From: Wuchereria bancrofti
Taxonomy: Eukaryota > Nematoda > Chromadorea > Rhabditida > Onchocercidae
NCBI GenBank assembly: GCA_005281725.1
Contig: SSBO01000003.1
Span: 9,289,796-9,353,795, forward strand
Length of the DNA: 64,000 nt
Reading direction: 5' to 3'
Shown piece by piece: positions 50,495 to 63,186 of the stretch. The position numbers and the translations under genes are program-made. Under the pieces are notes generated by a model, which saw only the letters and a program-made list of their open reading frames with translations, was not told the origin of the DNA and made no database searches. The number at the start of each line of letters is the position of its first letter. Position 1 is the first letter of the stretch.

Positions 50495-53233
50495 AAATAT
50501 AAACGATTTTTGCATAGGTTAAATTGCACATTTGTTTTAAAATAAATTTAGTAGAAAAAAAATGAAAAAGTTTTTTTTTTTGAAGGGAAAAATTATTTTA
50601 AAATTCAAAAAATTTCATTAAATTAACCAATAATGATAACAAAAGATTAAGAAAAAATCTTTTCATTCCTTTTTTTTCTTTAAACTAAATCAATAAATAA
50701 GGTATCATAAAATTTTAGGTGAAATTTTTGATCTTATATCAATCTTTATCATTAATTCTATTTTCTCCTTCTCTCTTTTTCCCTCTCTTTTTTTTATTTG
50801 TTTATTTATCTTTTTCAATGAAAAATAATTTTCTTTTCTTTTTTATTTTAGTGTTTATACAAATTAAAATATAAGAAATATTGGCGAAAAAAAAAAGAAC
50901 AATGAATATTTCCTCTAATCATATCAAACTTATCAATGAAATGTACGCATATTTTCATCGATCGATATATTGGTGAAGAATTTTTCTAGAAATATAATAT
51001 GTAGTAATGATTTTATCGTTAATAATATTTATCAAAGATTATGAAATTAAAGAAAGAAAGAAAAAAAAAACAAAAATAAAAAAAAAATGTTGAATAAATT
51101 TATTTTGTTCATGTAGAATACAATTAAATCATCTTATATATTTTGAAATGAAAATGAGAAGTAATTAAATTTATCACTAACAAATATTTTACTTATAACA
51201 AAATTTAATTAAAATAATACAACTAATAAAGTATTGCTTCAATATGGCTTAAAATATAAGCAAAAAGAGTGAAATAAATGTGAAAAATGATATGTAAATA
51301 AATGAATGAGATAAATTGTTGTTTTAGAAAAAAATTCCTCCAAAATAATAATTTAAAAATTAAACTAAGTTAAGCTAAAAAAAAAAGTTACTTGCATTGA
51401 ATGTTGATATTATTTTTGATCAAAGTTTAAGTAAATGAAATGAATGTTTAGTCAATAATTGATTTAATATTTCTTGTAATCATTTGTAAAATTAAGAATT
51501 AAAGTAATAAAGTATTATCAATTAATCAATATATTGCGACAAAAGAAAGTAAATGATAAGTAATAAACGCAAGTTTGATATAAACTTTATTATATTTGTT
51601 GAATTATAATCAGCTTTATGAGATTTTTGATTTTTGATAATGATAATGCTCATATTCATTCGTAAACAGTGTCACATTGATGTCACATTAATAATATATA
51701 TCAAAGAAGGCGACATTATTTGAAAAATAATGTATGAAAATGAGCATTAAAAATAATTAACTGTAAAATTTATAATGAATTAAAAGAAATTGAAGATAAA
51801 TGAATTAACAATGCGTAAAAGACACATTTGCATGCCTTGGAATTAGCGTTATCATATATTTGTTGACCACTTACAAATAATTAATAATCAATAGTAATAA
51901 TGATAATAATAGTAATAATAATAATTATAAATAATGATAATAAAGTATTAATATTAATGATAATTAAAGTATTAACAATGATAGCAGTAAGCATAATCAA
52001 TTTGTGAAAAAATGTATAAGAAAGTTTTTATTGCAAAAATATATGCGAAGGAAAATGGGTCGAAATTTCAACTTATAAAATTAACTGATAATTCAGAGGA
52101 AAAGTAAAACTTATGAATGATTTTTTTTTTTTATTTTTTAAAATTGTTTAAAAATTTCTTAAAAAAATTTCGAAAAATATTGGTTTTTATTCTAGCTATT
52201 GAATATGGAAAAAAATGATGAAAACATTTTAGTATTCCAATATTATAATAAAAAAAAATTTTTAAAAATTTAAAAATCATAACAAAAGAATCCGAAATTT
52301 TAGAATTTTTTGAACTGATTAATTAATTCGGAAATGAAATTGTATAGAATAAAAATTTTATAATAATGTCTATGCATTTGACCATTTTGTATTCTCAAAG
52401 TAATAAACAAAATGAAAACATACGATTAGATTATAGTTTAAAAACAAATATTTAATTAAATTAAATATTTACTCTGAGCAAATTATGTTATTAGTGTTTT
52501 TTGACATCATTCAAAATATTTTGTGGTATGAAAAAAAAAATCGAACTTAAACCAATTGATTTAATTATAAGCAAACTGTATCTAATATTTATTTTTTGAT
52601 TAAAATGAAATTCAAAATTTAATAATGTTCAAGATGCTTAATTATTAATGATACATAATTTAGATTTTTTTTAAAACAATACTTAACTATCAGCACTGTA
52701 AAAGATGAAAAACTGAATTCTGAATTCAATCAATAAAATTTGTTATTTTTTAATAAATTGTTAATTAATTGTCTTAATTATTGTTAAATAATTAACGCTT
52801 CTATCAATGAAATTTGTTATTTTTCAGTAAATGCTTGCGAGGAAATTATTGTTAATTAGTATTGACCGACTTAATTATACTTCTAAAAATGAAGTAATAA
52901 TAATTTAGTATAAAATTTAACTTGAAATGATTAAGCTAAATTATCTAAGGAAAGAAATCCAAAAAGAAAAATATATATTTGGCCAAAATATTATTGCTTG
53001 GCTTAGGATCATTCAAATAATAAATGTGTTATGTACGAGCCTGAATTAAATAATAAAAACTTAATATAAAAATTCAACTTGGAGTGATTAATTAAATAAT
53101 TCATGGAATGAAATTTAAAAAAGAAGAAAAAAATTAGATTTGGCCAAAATATTATTACTTGGCTTTGAAACATTGAAATAATAAATGAATTATATATCAG
53201 CCTGAAATCATTTCATTTTTTTTTTTTTTAAAT
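50495..53233. other. AT-rich intergenic region
   Basis: A 2.7-kb gap between convergent small genes. It contains homopolymers, short gataat-type runs near 51890-51990 and a 158-bp tandem duplication near its end. No coding or RNA gene was recognised. Confidence 0.55.
52919..53210. repeat. 158-bp imperfect tandem duplication
   Basis: Copy 1 (52919-53047) and copy 2 (53077-53210) share aacttg...agtgatta, then tttggccaaaatattattgc / tttggccaaaatattattac, cttggctt, and aataataaatg...gcctgaa. Divergence is moderate. Confidence 0.85.
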
Positions 53234-54439
53234 TTAAATCTTCTTTATTTGTTGACCATGAATATTTTTAGCACCGGCTCGCAGCAATTCAATTTCATCC
53301 TTTGCGCCAACACTCACTTTTGGAGCTGTTACCTATGCAAAAAAAAAAAATTTTACTATTAAAATAAAAACATTTGAAAAAAAAATTTTTTTTAAATTAT
53401 TAATATTTTTTTAAAAGTTTTTAAAATAAAAAAAAAAACGAAAAATTTATAGTGAAATATTCTTGTAATTTTCATATTTTATGCTCACATTTTTATGATT
53501 AAAAAGAAATAATAAAACAAGTGTTTCATTTTAAAGAAAAAATTTCAAAAAAAAATCTTTTTCTGCAGTTTTTTTTCATATTTTCTAAATTTATAATTTT
53601 TAATTTCCAATTTTTTATAATTATATGCATTTAAATCTATTAAACATATTTTGGGAGAATAAAAAAAAAAAATCAAATGATTCCTTTTTTCCATTTTTTT
53701 TTAAAGATATATTTTGTATTTCATATTATTAAAAAAATAAGTACATCCTTAATTGATAGTTATTTGTGGTACCACACAGAATTACAGTAACTTTTTTTAG
53801 CGAATTTAAAAAAAAGAAAAAAAAATTAAACAAAACATAATGGTATTGAAAGAAAAATCTATTACTAATTAAATTTTATTTTTAAAAAATAAAAATAATC
53901 TAGAAAATAGATATCTATCTAAGTAAATGATTTAAAATTATTATAAAAGAAAAAATTTCCATTTATTTTTTGATGAATAATTACCCTTTATAGTTTGTCA
54001 ANNNNNNTATTGAAAGAAAAATCTATTACTAATTAAATTTTATTTTTAAAAAATAAAAATAATCTAGAAAATAGATATCTATCTAAGTAAATGATTTAAA
54101 ATTATTATAAAAGAAAAAATTTCCATTTATTTTTTGATGAATAATTACCCTTTATAGTTTGTCAAATATAAACTAATTCATTAAAAATTTGCTAACATTC
54201 TGTCAAAATCTACTAATTAATAATATAATTAGTGCTAAATGCAGTTTTTTTTAATAGGATACTATAAAATAAAAACATTTCTTGATCTTAATTAAATTTA
54301 ATTAAATTAAATTGAATACCGATGAAGGTGATGGTGGTGGACATGGTGGTGATGGATTTTGTACTTTATCTTCTGCAATTATTTTTACATGAGCTTGATG
54401 GCTATTACCATGTGACAAAATTCCTTTCTTCTGCGACAT
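53234..54439 (-). CDS. Small proline-containing protein, 72 aa, family not recognised
   Basis: Two exons, 54439-54320 and 53332-53234, join at phase 0 to give 72 aa. The N-terminal half (MSQKKGILSHGNSHQAHVKI) leads into an acidic step, then a proline run (NPSPPCPPPSPSS). The second exon encodes VSVGAKDEIELLRAGAKNIH and a basic end. No signal peptide or membrane span is seen, so it is probably intracellular. I do not recognise a family. The start is well supported: an acceptor (ag at 54441-54442) stands one nucleotide before the ATG, as expected for spliced-leader addition. The intron holds one of the N-containing duplications (53844-54165), so its true length is uncertain but the exons are unaffected. 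Confidence 0.68.
53844..54165. repeat. 158-bp duplication around NNNNNN (likely assembly join)
   Basis: 53844-54001 and 54008-54165 appear identical and flank six n bases. As at 38429, this looks like overlapping contig ends placed side by side. Confidence 0.9.
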
Positions 54440-55321
54440 CCTATAAAATTTATTTTTTATTATTTTCTTTGCTAAAAAATTCTTTGTATTATTAAATTTT
54501 ACATGAATTATATCTTTTTTTACACTTTCTTTCACCATATCATATATTTTTCTCTTTTACTTTTTTTAATTTTTAATGATTTGGTCATTTAACTTAACTA
54601 GTAATTAGATAACTTAAATATTAATTAGATAACTAATTAGTATTAACTAATTAATTATTAGATAAATAATTATGATTAATTAGGTAACTAACTAGTAGTT
54701 AGGTAACTTAACTAGTAATTAGACAAGATTCAAAATGAGTTTATTAGTAAGTTTGCTTTAAAAACTTTTAATACATTTTAGCATAATATTAAGCAGTTTG
54801 CTTGCATCTACTTTAATTTTAACTTTTCAACTATTTTCAATTTATTTACTACTTATCAGTTTATTCTTTTTGTTTGGGGCGTTATATATTTACCATTCTC
54901 AAAATCATAAAAATAAAATGTTTGAATTAAATTCCAGTATAATCATTGAATGATGACGAAAAAAAATGATCAGGTTAAAGGTCAACAAATATTAATGAAA
55001 TTAGTTAAATTACTTTATTTATGGCATTAATAAATTTTGAGAAAGTAGAAAATGATACCTATCAGTTTGTTATGCTTTTATATAAAATGATTTAATACTA
55101 ATTTAATTTGCTAAAAAAATAATTTTGATATGCAAAATAATTCTCTTTTCCTCTCTCTCTCTCTCTCCCTCTCTCCTTCTCACTTTATTTAATTAAACAT
55201 AAAATTAAAATTTAATTTTCATTCCTAATACGATAACTATTTAAAAAGGATAATTTTAATTATTTAAGTATATTTACAAATTTCATTCATACAATACGGT
55301 GATAATAAATATATTTCATTG
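54440..55321. other. Divergent intergenic region
   Basis: An 880-bp gap between two head-to-head genes. It has a run of ttagataac / aactagtaatt repeats near 54590-54725 and a ct microsatellite at about 55149-55178. No gene was recognised. Confidence 0.55.
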
Positions 55322-58300
55322 ATGTATCGTTATAAGGAGAGAAAGCGATCTGAATCAGATTCAACAAGACGAAAGTATGAAAATAATTATCATTATTATC
55401 AATTATGTTATCATTAATTTATTTCATCATCATCAACCATTGATTAATTATGTTATTATCATTAAGCGTAGATTATCATTATCAACAATTATCACTTTTT
55501 TATGTTTATTTATTTTGCACAATTATATAATTAAATGATTTATGATAAAAAAAAAATGGTTTACTGATAACATGTGTATCATTTATCAATTATAATTAAA
55601 TGATTTATGATAAAAAATGATTTATTGATAACGTACGTATCATTTATCAACTATGCTAATATAATCAATGATATCAGTAGCTAATCTAATTTAGTGGTTA
55701 TGAGCCAATAGCGCAATTTGGAAGTTCACAAATACCGCCAGATTATTTGGTACATGAAGCAAATGATGGACGATTAGTATATTAAAATTATTAATTTATT
55801 TTTAAATTATTTCAAATATAACAATCAAATATTGATAAAAATTAGCAAATATATTTTGTTTATTCAAAAATTTGATTCAAATTATTTTAATTAATTTTTT
55901 TTTTGCTACTTTTTACGATTCATTTTCGATTCATTTTCTCTTTTCTTTCCCTTTTTTTTTGTTGCTATAATCTTTCTAATGCATTTTTTAGGTTAGTAAT
56001 ATTAAAATTTTAAATTTAATCAATCATAATTGAAATATCAATTTTAGCAATAAGCAAATTGTCATTCATTTTTATTACTTGTAATTAAAATTTTAATTTC
56101 ACTTTTTTTCTTTTTTGTTTACAGATAAGTGATAGTTATGAAGTTGAATGGCCAAAGCGCCCACAATTTGGTCAATATGCAAAAGAAAGCAATGTATTGC
56201 AATTTAATTAACAAATTATTAACAATTTGTTTAGTAAACTATTAAAAATTTAATTAGCAAATTATTAACAAATTATTTATACAAATTTTTAACATTTTTT
56301 TTATAATTAAAAAATTACTAAATGCAAATTTTTATAGCATTAATAAGTATTCCATTTTTTAAAATATTGAGCAAATTACTTTTTTATTATTTTTTTTCTT
56401 TTGAAAATTATTTTGAATTTTGAATTTAACAATTTAATTACATTTAAAAGTAAATAGTTAAAAAAAAGTAAAGGTAAAAATTTTTTACAGGAAAGAATTT
56501 CATCACCGTATATTAAACAATCTAATAAGCATGATTATCGATCAAGTGAAACGACAACATACAGGTATGTCAATTAATTAAATTAATTAGTGACAAAAGA
56601 ATAGATGACATTTTTATAAAATTAGCAATAAATAATTAACAAATGATTACTTTTTATTCTAGTAAACAATAAAAAGTATTATATTTAATATTATGTTATT
56701 AAGTTAATAACTATTATATTATTATTGCATTATGTTATTAAGTTAATAAGTATTATATTATTATTTTTCTTTCCTTTATGTATTAAATATCCAGTAAACA
56801 TAGGTTAATAACTATTATATTATTATTTTTTCATATATTAAATACAATTAATGAATTTAAATAAAATTGCGAGAAAAAAAAAGTCAAATAAAAGGAAAAA
56901 ATGAAAAAAACGGAATGAGTAAAATGCTGAAAACAAAAAAAAAGGAAATGAAATAAATATTTGATTGAAATAATATTTATAATTATATTAATTAATTAAT
57001 TAATATAAGTTTTCTCTCATCTTTTTCTTTTTTTTTTTCTTTTGAGGAATAAAGGACATCATCGAAAGACAAAAGGTCATATGAAAAAAGCTCATCATGA
57101 TTATTCAATTGAAAAGGTCAGATATGAAATTTAATTTTTGTCTTTTTTAGAAATTTAAATTTGAAACAATAAAATATTGGATAAATTGGTATATATAATT
57201 ATTTAAGTATCATTTACTGCTTCTATTAATACACATTTTTTTTTACCAAATTACTGCAAAAAGAAGTTATACTTTTTTTTAAAATTTATTAATGTATATA
57301 TATTTTTTTAACAAATTATTATAGAAGGGAATTATAATCTTATTAATTAATTTAATTTAAATTTATTAATGTGTATATTTTTTTAAACAAATTATTGTAA
57401 AAGGGAATTATAATCTTATAAATTAATTTAATAAATATATTTTTAATCATTCATTATCAGACAACAATTAATGAAGCAAAANATAGAAGGGAATTATAAT
57501 CTTATTAATTAATTTAATTTAAATTTATTAATGTGTATATTTTTTTAAACAAATTATTGTAAAAGGGAATTATAATCTTATAAATTAATTTAATAAATAT
57601 ATTTTTAATCATTCATTATCAGACAACAATTAATGAAGCAAAAAATGATGATGACGATGATGATGATGAAAGTCATTTTTTTGTTGGTAAGTAAACTTTT
57701 TTTAAGTTTAATAAATTTTTGTAATAAAAATAGAAAAAATTTTTGCAATAAAATAAAAATACCATGTTTGCGTTCTTTTTTTTAAATTATTTAACATCTA
57801 TTTGTTATAGATAAACTTTAAATATGATAATTTTTTTTATTGTTACTTTTTTTATTGTACTTAAAAAAATGAATGGTTAAAAATATATTTATTAATTACT
57901 GTTGGATCGGTTCAACATATATTTCATTGTTTTAATTGATAATTTTAAGAATTCATTGAAATTATCCACAAAAAGTTTATCAAATTCTTTGTTACGTATA
58001 TTTTTGTCATTTTTTAAAATTCTCCCTTAAAATAGTTTACTAATTAGCAATTAATATTTTTCAAAAATTCATCTTTTTTCTTTAACGATTAAATAAATTG
58101 CATTTAACATTTTTGGAAAAAAAAGAGCATAAAATTCGTTTTTAAAATAATCTACTAATTAGCAATTTTATGCTTTTAAAATAATTGTTTATGAAATAAA
58201 ATATCAATTTTTTATTTATTTCTTTTTCATTTAATTGATTATACTTAAATTTAGTTCAGAAATTATCATATTTAAATGTTTAGTTTTATTTTAATACTCA

Positions 58301-60148
58301 TTTCTTAATCAAATTTATTTCCTAAATTTATTTCTTTTTAATAAGATCTAATCTAAATTCACATCAAAACCATCAGAATTGAAAAAAAAGTTAAGGTGGA
58401 ATACTTTTCTTTTTTTTTCATTTAATTGATTATGCTTAAATTTAACTCAAAAATTAGCATACTTAAACTTTTAGTTTTATTTTAATATTCGTTTCTTAAT
58501 CAAATTTATTTCTTAATTTATTTCTTTTTAATAAGATTAAAAAAAAGAGAAAACTAATTAAATTTAAATTCAAAATTAAAAATTTCAATTCTTAAAATCA
58601 GTGAGCAATAATAAATTTTGTAGTAGTAGCAGCATCAAATGGAGTTTTCTTTCTCCTAAATTTATAGTAAATAATTTAATTCAAACTACTCTCTTCCAAG
58701 TTAATTTTTTTAATCTTAATTAAAATATGCTAAATTAAATTTTGGCCTAAAATTAGAAATGAAATTGTTTAATTGAGGTGCGCAAACAATTCATACAGTA
58801 TCAAAATTACTTCGTGAAAATGATTTTCGTCTTTACTATCAAATACCATCCAGAAAACAAAATGCTATTCCAATTCGTATACCACTTTGTTTAGCATATA
58901 TGAGTGCTGCTGGAAAGGTAATTAATTAATTAATATTTTTTCTTGCAAAAAAAAATTTTAATTGATGATAATAAAATAAATCTAAATTAAATTTTACTAA
59001 TTCAAAATATTATTGAGAAATTAATTTCAAATAGAATTACAAGATTGAAAAAAAAAAAGAAAACCAATTGAATTTTAGGATAAAAATTAAAAAGTTAAAT
59101 TAGAGAAAATTAAAAATTAATAAATTTTACATCTTTTATTATTGAAAATAATTTTAAATAGAATTATAAGATAAAGAAAAATTTTAAAAAACTAATGAAA
59201 TACTTCTTTTTCTTTTCTAAATTAAACAAATAAATTTAAGTTTAATAAATTTTAGATCTTTCATTATTTAAAATAATTTTAAATGGAAAACAAATTAAAT
59301 ATTTTTTCTAAACTAAACAAATAATTTTTTAGATTTATCACTATTGATAAATAATTTTGAATTCAATTATAACATTAGAAAAAAATCATATATTTTTCGT
59401 TCTTTTCTAAACTTAAATTTCCAAATTTATTATTGAAAATAATTTTAAATAAAATTACAAGATAAGAGAAAAAAATAAATTAAATATTTTTCCTCCATTT
59501 CTAAACTTTAAACGAATAAATTTCTAAATTTATCGTTATTGAAAATAATTTTAAATAAAATTATAAGATTAAAAAAAGAAATTAAATATTTTTCGTCCTT
59601 TTCTAAGCTTTAAACAAGTAAATTTTTAAATTTATTATTGTTGATAAATAATTTTGAATTCAATTATGGAATTCAAAAAAAAAAATTAAACAACAAATTA
59701 AATATTTTTCGTCCTTTTCTAAGCTTTAAACAAGTAAATTTCTAGATTTATCATTATTGATAAATAATTTTGAAGAGAATTATATGCAAAAAATTAAAAA
59801 TCAATAAAATTTAGGTCTTTCATTATCGAAAATAATTTCAAATAGAATTATAAGATTTAAAAAAAAAAAAACAAACAAACAAATTAAATATTTTTCGCTC
59901 TTTTTTAAATTTTAAACTAAATAAATTTTTAGATTTATCATTTTCCAATTTCTTGTACAATTGATGAAAAAACTGGTAGAAAATCGTGGCGTGTATTATA
60001 CGGTGATTCAAGGCCATTAACATTTACAACTTTATCAGCTTTAGTAAAATATCATAAAATTTATTCATATATGGATCCAAAAACAGGTGCCATTGATACA
60101 TTCCCGGTTTGGAAAGGTGCTATAATTGATTTTGATGATGCTGATTAA
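55322..60148 (+). CDS. SH2-like domain protein with degenerate phosphotyrosine pocket
   Basis: Eight exons join in frame: 55322-55374, 55695-55776, 56125-56193, 56491-56564, 57047-57116, 57623-57686, 58778-58917 and 59933-60148. They encode 255 aa. The N-terminal half is basic and tyrosine-containing (MYRYKERKRSESDSTRR, HHRKTKGHMKKAHH) and is followed by an acidic run of aspartates. Residues about 130-245 resemble an SH2 fold: SHFFVGAQTIHTVSKLLREN for the start and first helix, FRLYYQI in place of the FLVR strand, KIYHFPI resembling the vkHy-I strand, and LTFTTLSALVKYHKIY for the second helix. The arginine that binds phosphotyrosine in normal SH2 domains is replaced by tyrosine, so ordinary pTyr binding is unlikely. 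The SH2 call rests on pattern only and needs a profile search. The sixth exon lies next to an N-containing duplication. Confidence 0.7.
57321..57643. repeat. 161-bp duplication around a single N (likely assembly join, touches an exon)
   Basis: 57321-57481 and 57483-57643 appear identical around an n at 57482. Both contain the start of the sixth exon of the SH2-like gene; only the second copy continues into the full exon. An internal half-repeat (aaacaaattattgtaaaagg) also occurs. Confidence 0.9.
58229..58540. repeat. 190-bp-period tandem duplication in SH2-gene intron
   Basis: catttaattgattatacttaa (58229) recurs as catttaattgattatgcttaa (58419). Both continue through ttttattttaatact/ttc, tttcttaatcaaatttattt and ctttttaataagat. 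Confidence 0.88.
59020..59960 (+). repeat. Degenerate tandem array containing copies of the next exon's acceptor
   Basis: Units of about 90-120 bp each carry aaattaaatatttttcgtcc, cttttctaagctttaaacaa, then aa(a/t)ttt(c/t)ta(g/a)atttatcattattg and an aataattttgaa tail. The last unit contains the real splice acceptor and the first bases of the final SH2-gene exon (tttttag then atttatcatt at 59926-59942). Good acceptor-like copies occur at about 59325-59340 and 59737-59755. Confidence 0.82.
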
Positions 60149-61309
60149 AATGATAATAAATAAATATGATAAATATTGATTAAATAAATATTAAAAATTT
60201 AAAACAAAAAAAAAATTGATCAAAATAAAGTGAAAATATAATAAATAAAAGGTGATGATTAAGTCATTTTTATCATTGCTTTGCTAATTCAATTATCATT
60301 TTTTTAACTAATTAAATTTATTTTTATTTTTTTCTGTTTATTTATTTATTCTTTTTTAAATAAATGAATACATTTCCAGTTTAGAAAGGTGCTATAACTG
60401 ATTTTGATCATTAAAATGATAATTCATGTACATACGTGCTGATAAAAATACGATAAATGTTGATTAAATTGATTGAATTAATTAAATCATTTTTGTCCTT
60501 ATCTTACGAATTCAATTATTATTTTTAACTGAATTCAAATTAAATTTTCAAAAAATTTCACTAGAACTTTTTTCACCATTTACAGCAATTTTTTTTTTTT
60601 GAAGAAAAATTTTTACTTTTTTTGTTTAACTTTTTTGTTTCAAATTGATGATAATTTTGAAATAAAAATTCCTCTTCCTCTTTTTTTTCTCTTTTGTTAT
60701 TTAAAAGAACAACAATGGTTTTCAAAAAAACAAAAAAATTCTACAAATGTTTTAATTAAAAAAAGATAATTTACAGTTTAATGTTTTAAAGCTGCCAATA
60801 TTTAAAAGCAATTTTCTTTATTTTTCTGACACTAAATGTAAATTTTAATAACAAAAAAGATTTTTCTTTACAAACTTTTATCAATAGCAAAAAATTTTTG
60901 GTAATAAAACTAAAGAAAAAATTTTTTTTTATAAAATAATGAAAAGATTTCTACTGTTATTTTTTTATCATTAAATAAAAATTATTTTTTCGTCTCAAAA
61001 ACAGAAAAAAAAACAAAACATTAAAAATTAACAAAGAATTTTTCTTTCGTTTTGAAATTATCTTGCATAGTTTTAAGCTAAATTTTAAAAGTTAACATTG
61101 TTGTTTACAGAAATGATAGATTACACAAAAGTGCCTTTTTGTGAAACATTTTGATTTTCAAAAAAAAATTTTTTTTTAAAATTCTTTCCAATGATGATAA
61201 ATTACATTAGTGTTACTTACTTTAAGACTGATCTTGCACTGATTAGATCATTCAAAATTGGTGCTTCATTCTTATTTTCTTTCCATTCTTCTTCATTTTC
61301 TCTCATAGA

Positions 61310-61770
61310 ATAACTGATAATGATAATAATATCACTTCTCTATTATAGAATAACTGATAATGATAATATCACTCCTTCTCTTCTGTATAATAACGATAAT
61401 GATAATAATATCCTCTTCTTTTATATAATAATTGATAACGATAGTAATATCATTTCTTCTCTTTTATATAATAACTGATATTGATAATGTCATTTCTCCT
61501 CTTTTATATGATAATTAATAATGATAATAATGTAATTTCTTCTCTGTTATAAAATAACTGATAATGATAATAATATCATTTTTCTATTATAGAATAACTG
61601 ATAATGATAATAATATCACTTTTCTATTGTAGCATAACTGATAATGATAATAGTATCATTCCTTCTCTTTTGTATAATAACCGATAATGGTAGTAATATC
61701 CTCTTCTTTTATATAATAATTGATAATGATAGTAATATCATTTCTTCTCTTATAATTACTGATAATGATA
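61310..61770. repeat. Imperfect 45-60 bp repeat (ataactgataatgataataa)
   Basis: Roughly nine variants of tctcttttatataataactg, gataatgataataatatca and tttcttctc run head to tail. Unit length varies. Confidence 0.88.
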
Positions 61771-62009
61771 ATAACCACTCATATCACTTGTTCAATTAAA
61801 AAAAAAAATTTAATTAAAGGAAATTCTAATAATGAAGAAAATTGTTTTTCTTAATTTTTTAGCAAAACATAAATTTGTTAGTGAGAAAAATTCCACTTTA
61901 TTTCCAATTCTTTATTTTTTCCCTATTTTATGTTTTATCGTTTAAGATTAAATGTATTGCTAATAAATGAATAGAATTTCTCACAAAAAAAAAAAAATCT
62001 TATTGAATA

Positions 62010-62054
62010 ACAAGGAGAGAGGGAGAGAGAGAGAGAGAAAAAGAAAGAGAGAGA
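62010..62054. repeat. GA-rich microsatellite
   Basis: A run of ga dinucleotides and gaaa variants (aaggagagagggagagagag and onward). Confidence 0.85.
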
Positions 62055-63186
62055 AATTAGGACTGATTTTTATGCCATTTTTTTTCAAAAAAATAAAAAT
62101 AAACAAAAAGCTAATCATCCGTTTTCGTTAATTATTTGATGTTGTTTGGGAATAAATTTAGTAAGGAAATTAATTATATTTTAAAGGAATGAATAAATTA
62201 AGGGTGGGAAAAATTGAACATTCGTTGCCCGGGTAACCAAATAAATACCTTTTTATAATTAATAGTTAGCAGGAATTAATCTTCAATCTTTTAGCTCATT
62301 TTTACTGTTATGTCATTCCATCTCATTTGATTAATATTTTTCTTGACAATAAATGATTTCAAATTTTGAATAATTTAATTTAATTATTTAACGAAATAAT
62401 ATTAACAAATATTTCATCGACTATTATTAATTGCATTAATCAGAATTACAAATCATTATTTAACTTTTGATTATTAATTTATTATAACTGCAAAGATTAA
62501 ATATTTTTTATATGGCAAATGAATATTGTATAAGTTTTTTCCAATTTTTTTTTTTTTGTTAAAAAAAGTGTTTAAAAAGATGTTATTTTTGTTTAGAAAT
62601 ATTTTTTATTTATTTTTTCTCTTTTGGAAAAAAATATTTTACTGAAAAAATAAAGGAAAGGACAAAAAAAGAAAGCACAAGAAATTTTTTTTTTATTACT
62701 TTATATTTTTGAAATAATTTATTCCCTAATTTATTTGAACACGAATGAAACAACTGTTAAATAAATTTGATTTATGATCATTTTCTAAAATTAATTATAA
62801 AAATAGCAAATAAAGATTGATTAGAAATTGCTGGAAATTTTTAATAATAATTAATGAAATATTCATCAAATATGTTTAAATTCAACCCATTGATTGTTGA
62901 ATGAATATTTTTGAAGGAAATGTAAAAAGAAAAAAATAAAAATTAAACAATTTTTGATGTATTCTATGAATTTTTGGATAAAAATAATTTAGCACAATTT
63001 ATAATACAACAAATAATTTATTTCAAATTAGTTTTTAATTTCTTTTTTTTTATATTTCAGATTAGCTTATAAAGTTGATTGTTTGTTTACATGTATAATG
63101 ATAACAAGTAGAAGTTAATATGTTTTATAAATATTTCACAAAATACAAATACAAATTATATATGTCAAATAATAATAATATTAATA

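Larger units (their letters stand above)
60149..63186. other. AT-rich intergenic region
   Basis: A 3-kb gap between the convergent SH2-like and SFT2-like genes. A short direct repeat of the SH2 gene's end (ggaaaggtgctataattgat versus gaaaggtgctataactgatt at about 60385) shows a small duplication past the stop. It also holds the gataat array at 61310-61770 and a ga microsatellite. No gene was recognised. Confidence 0.55.
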
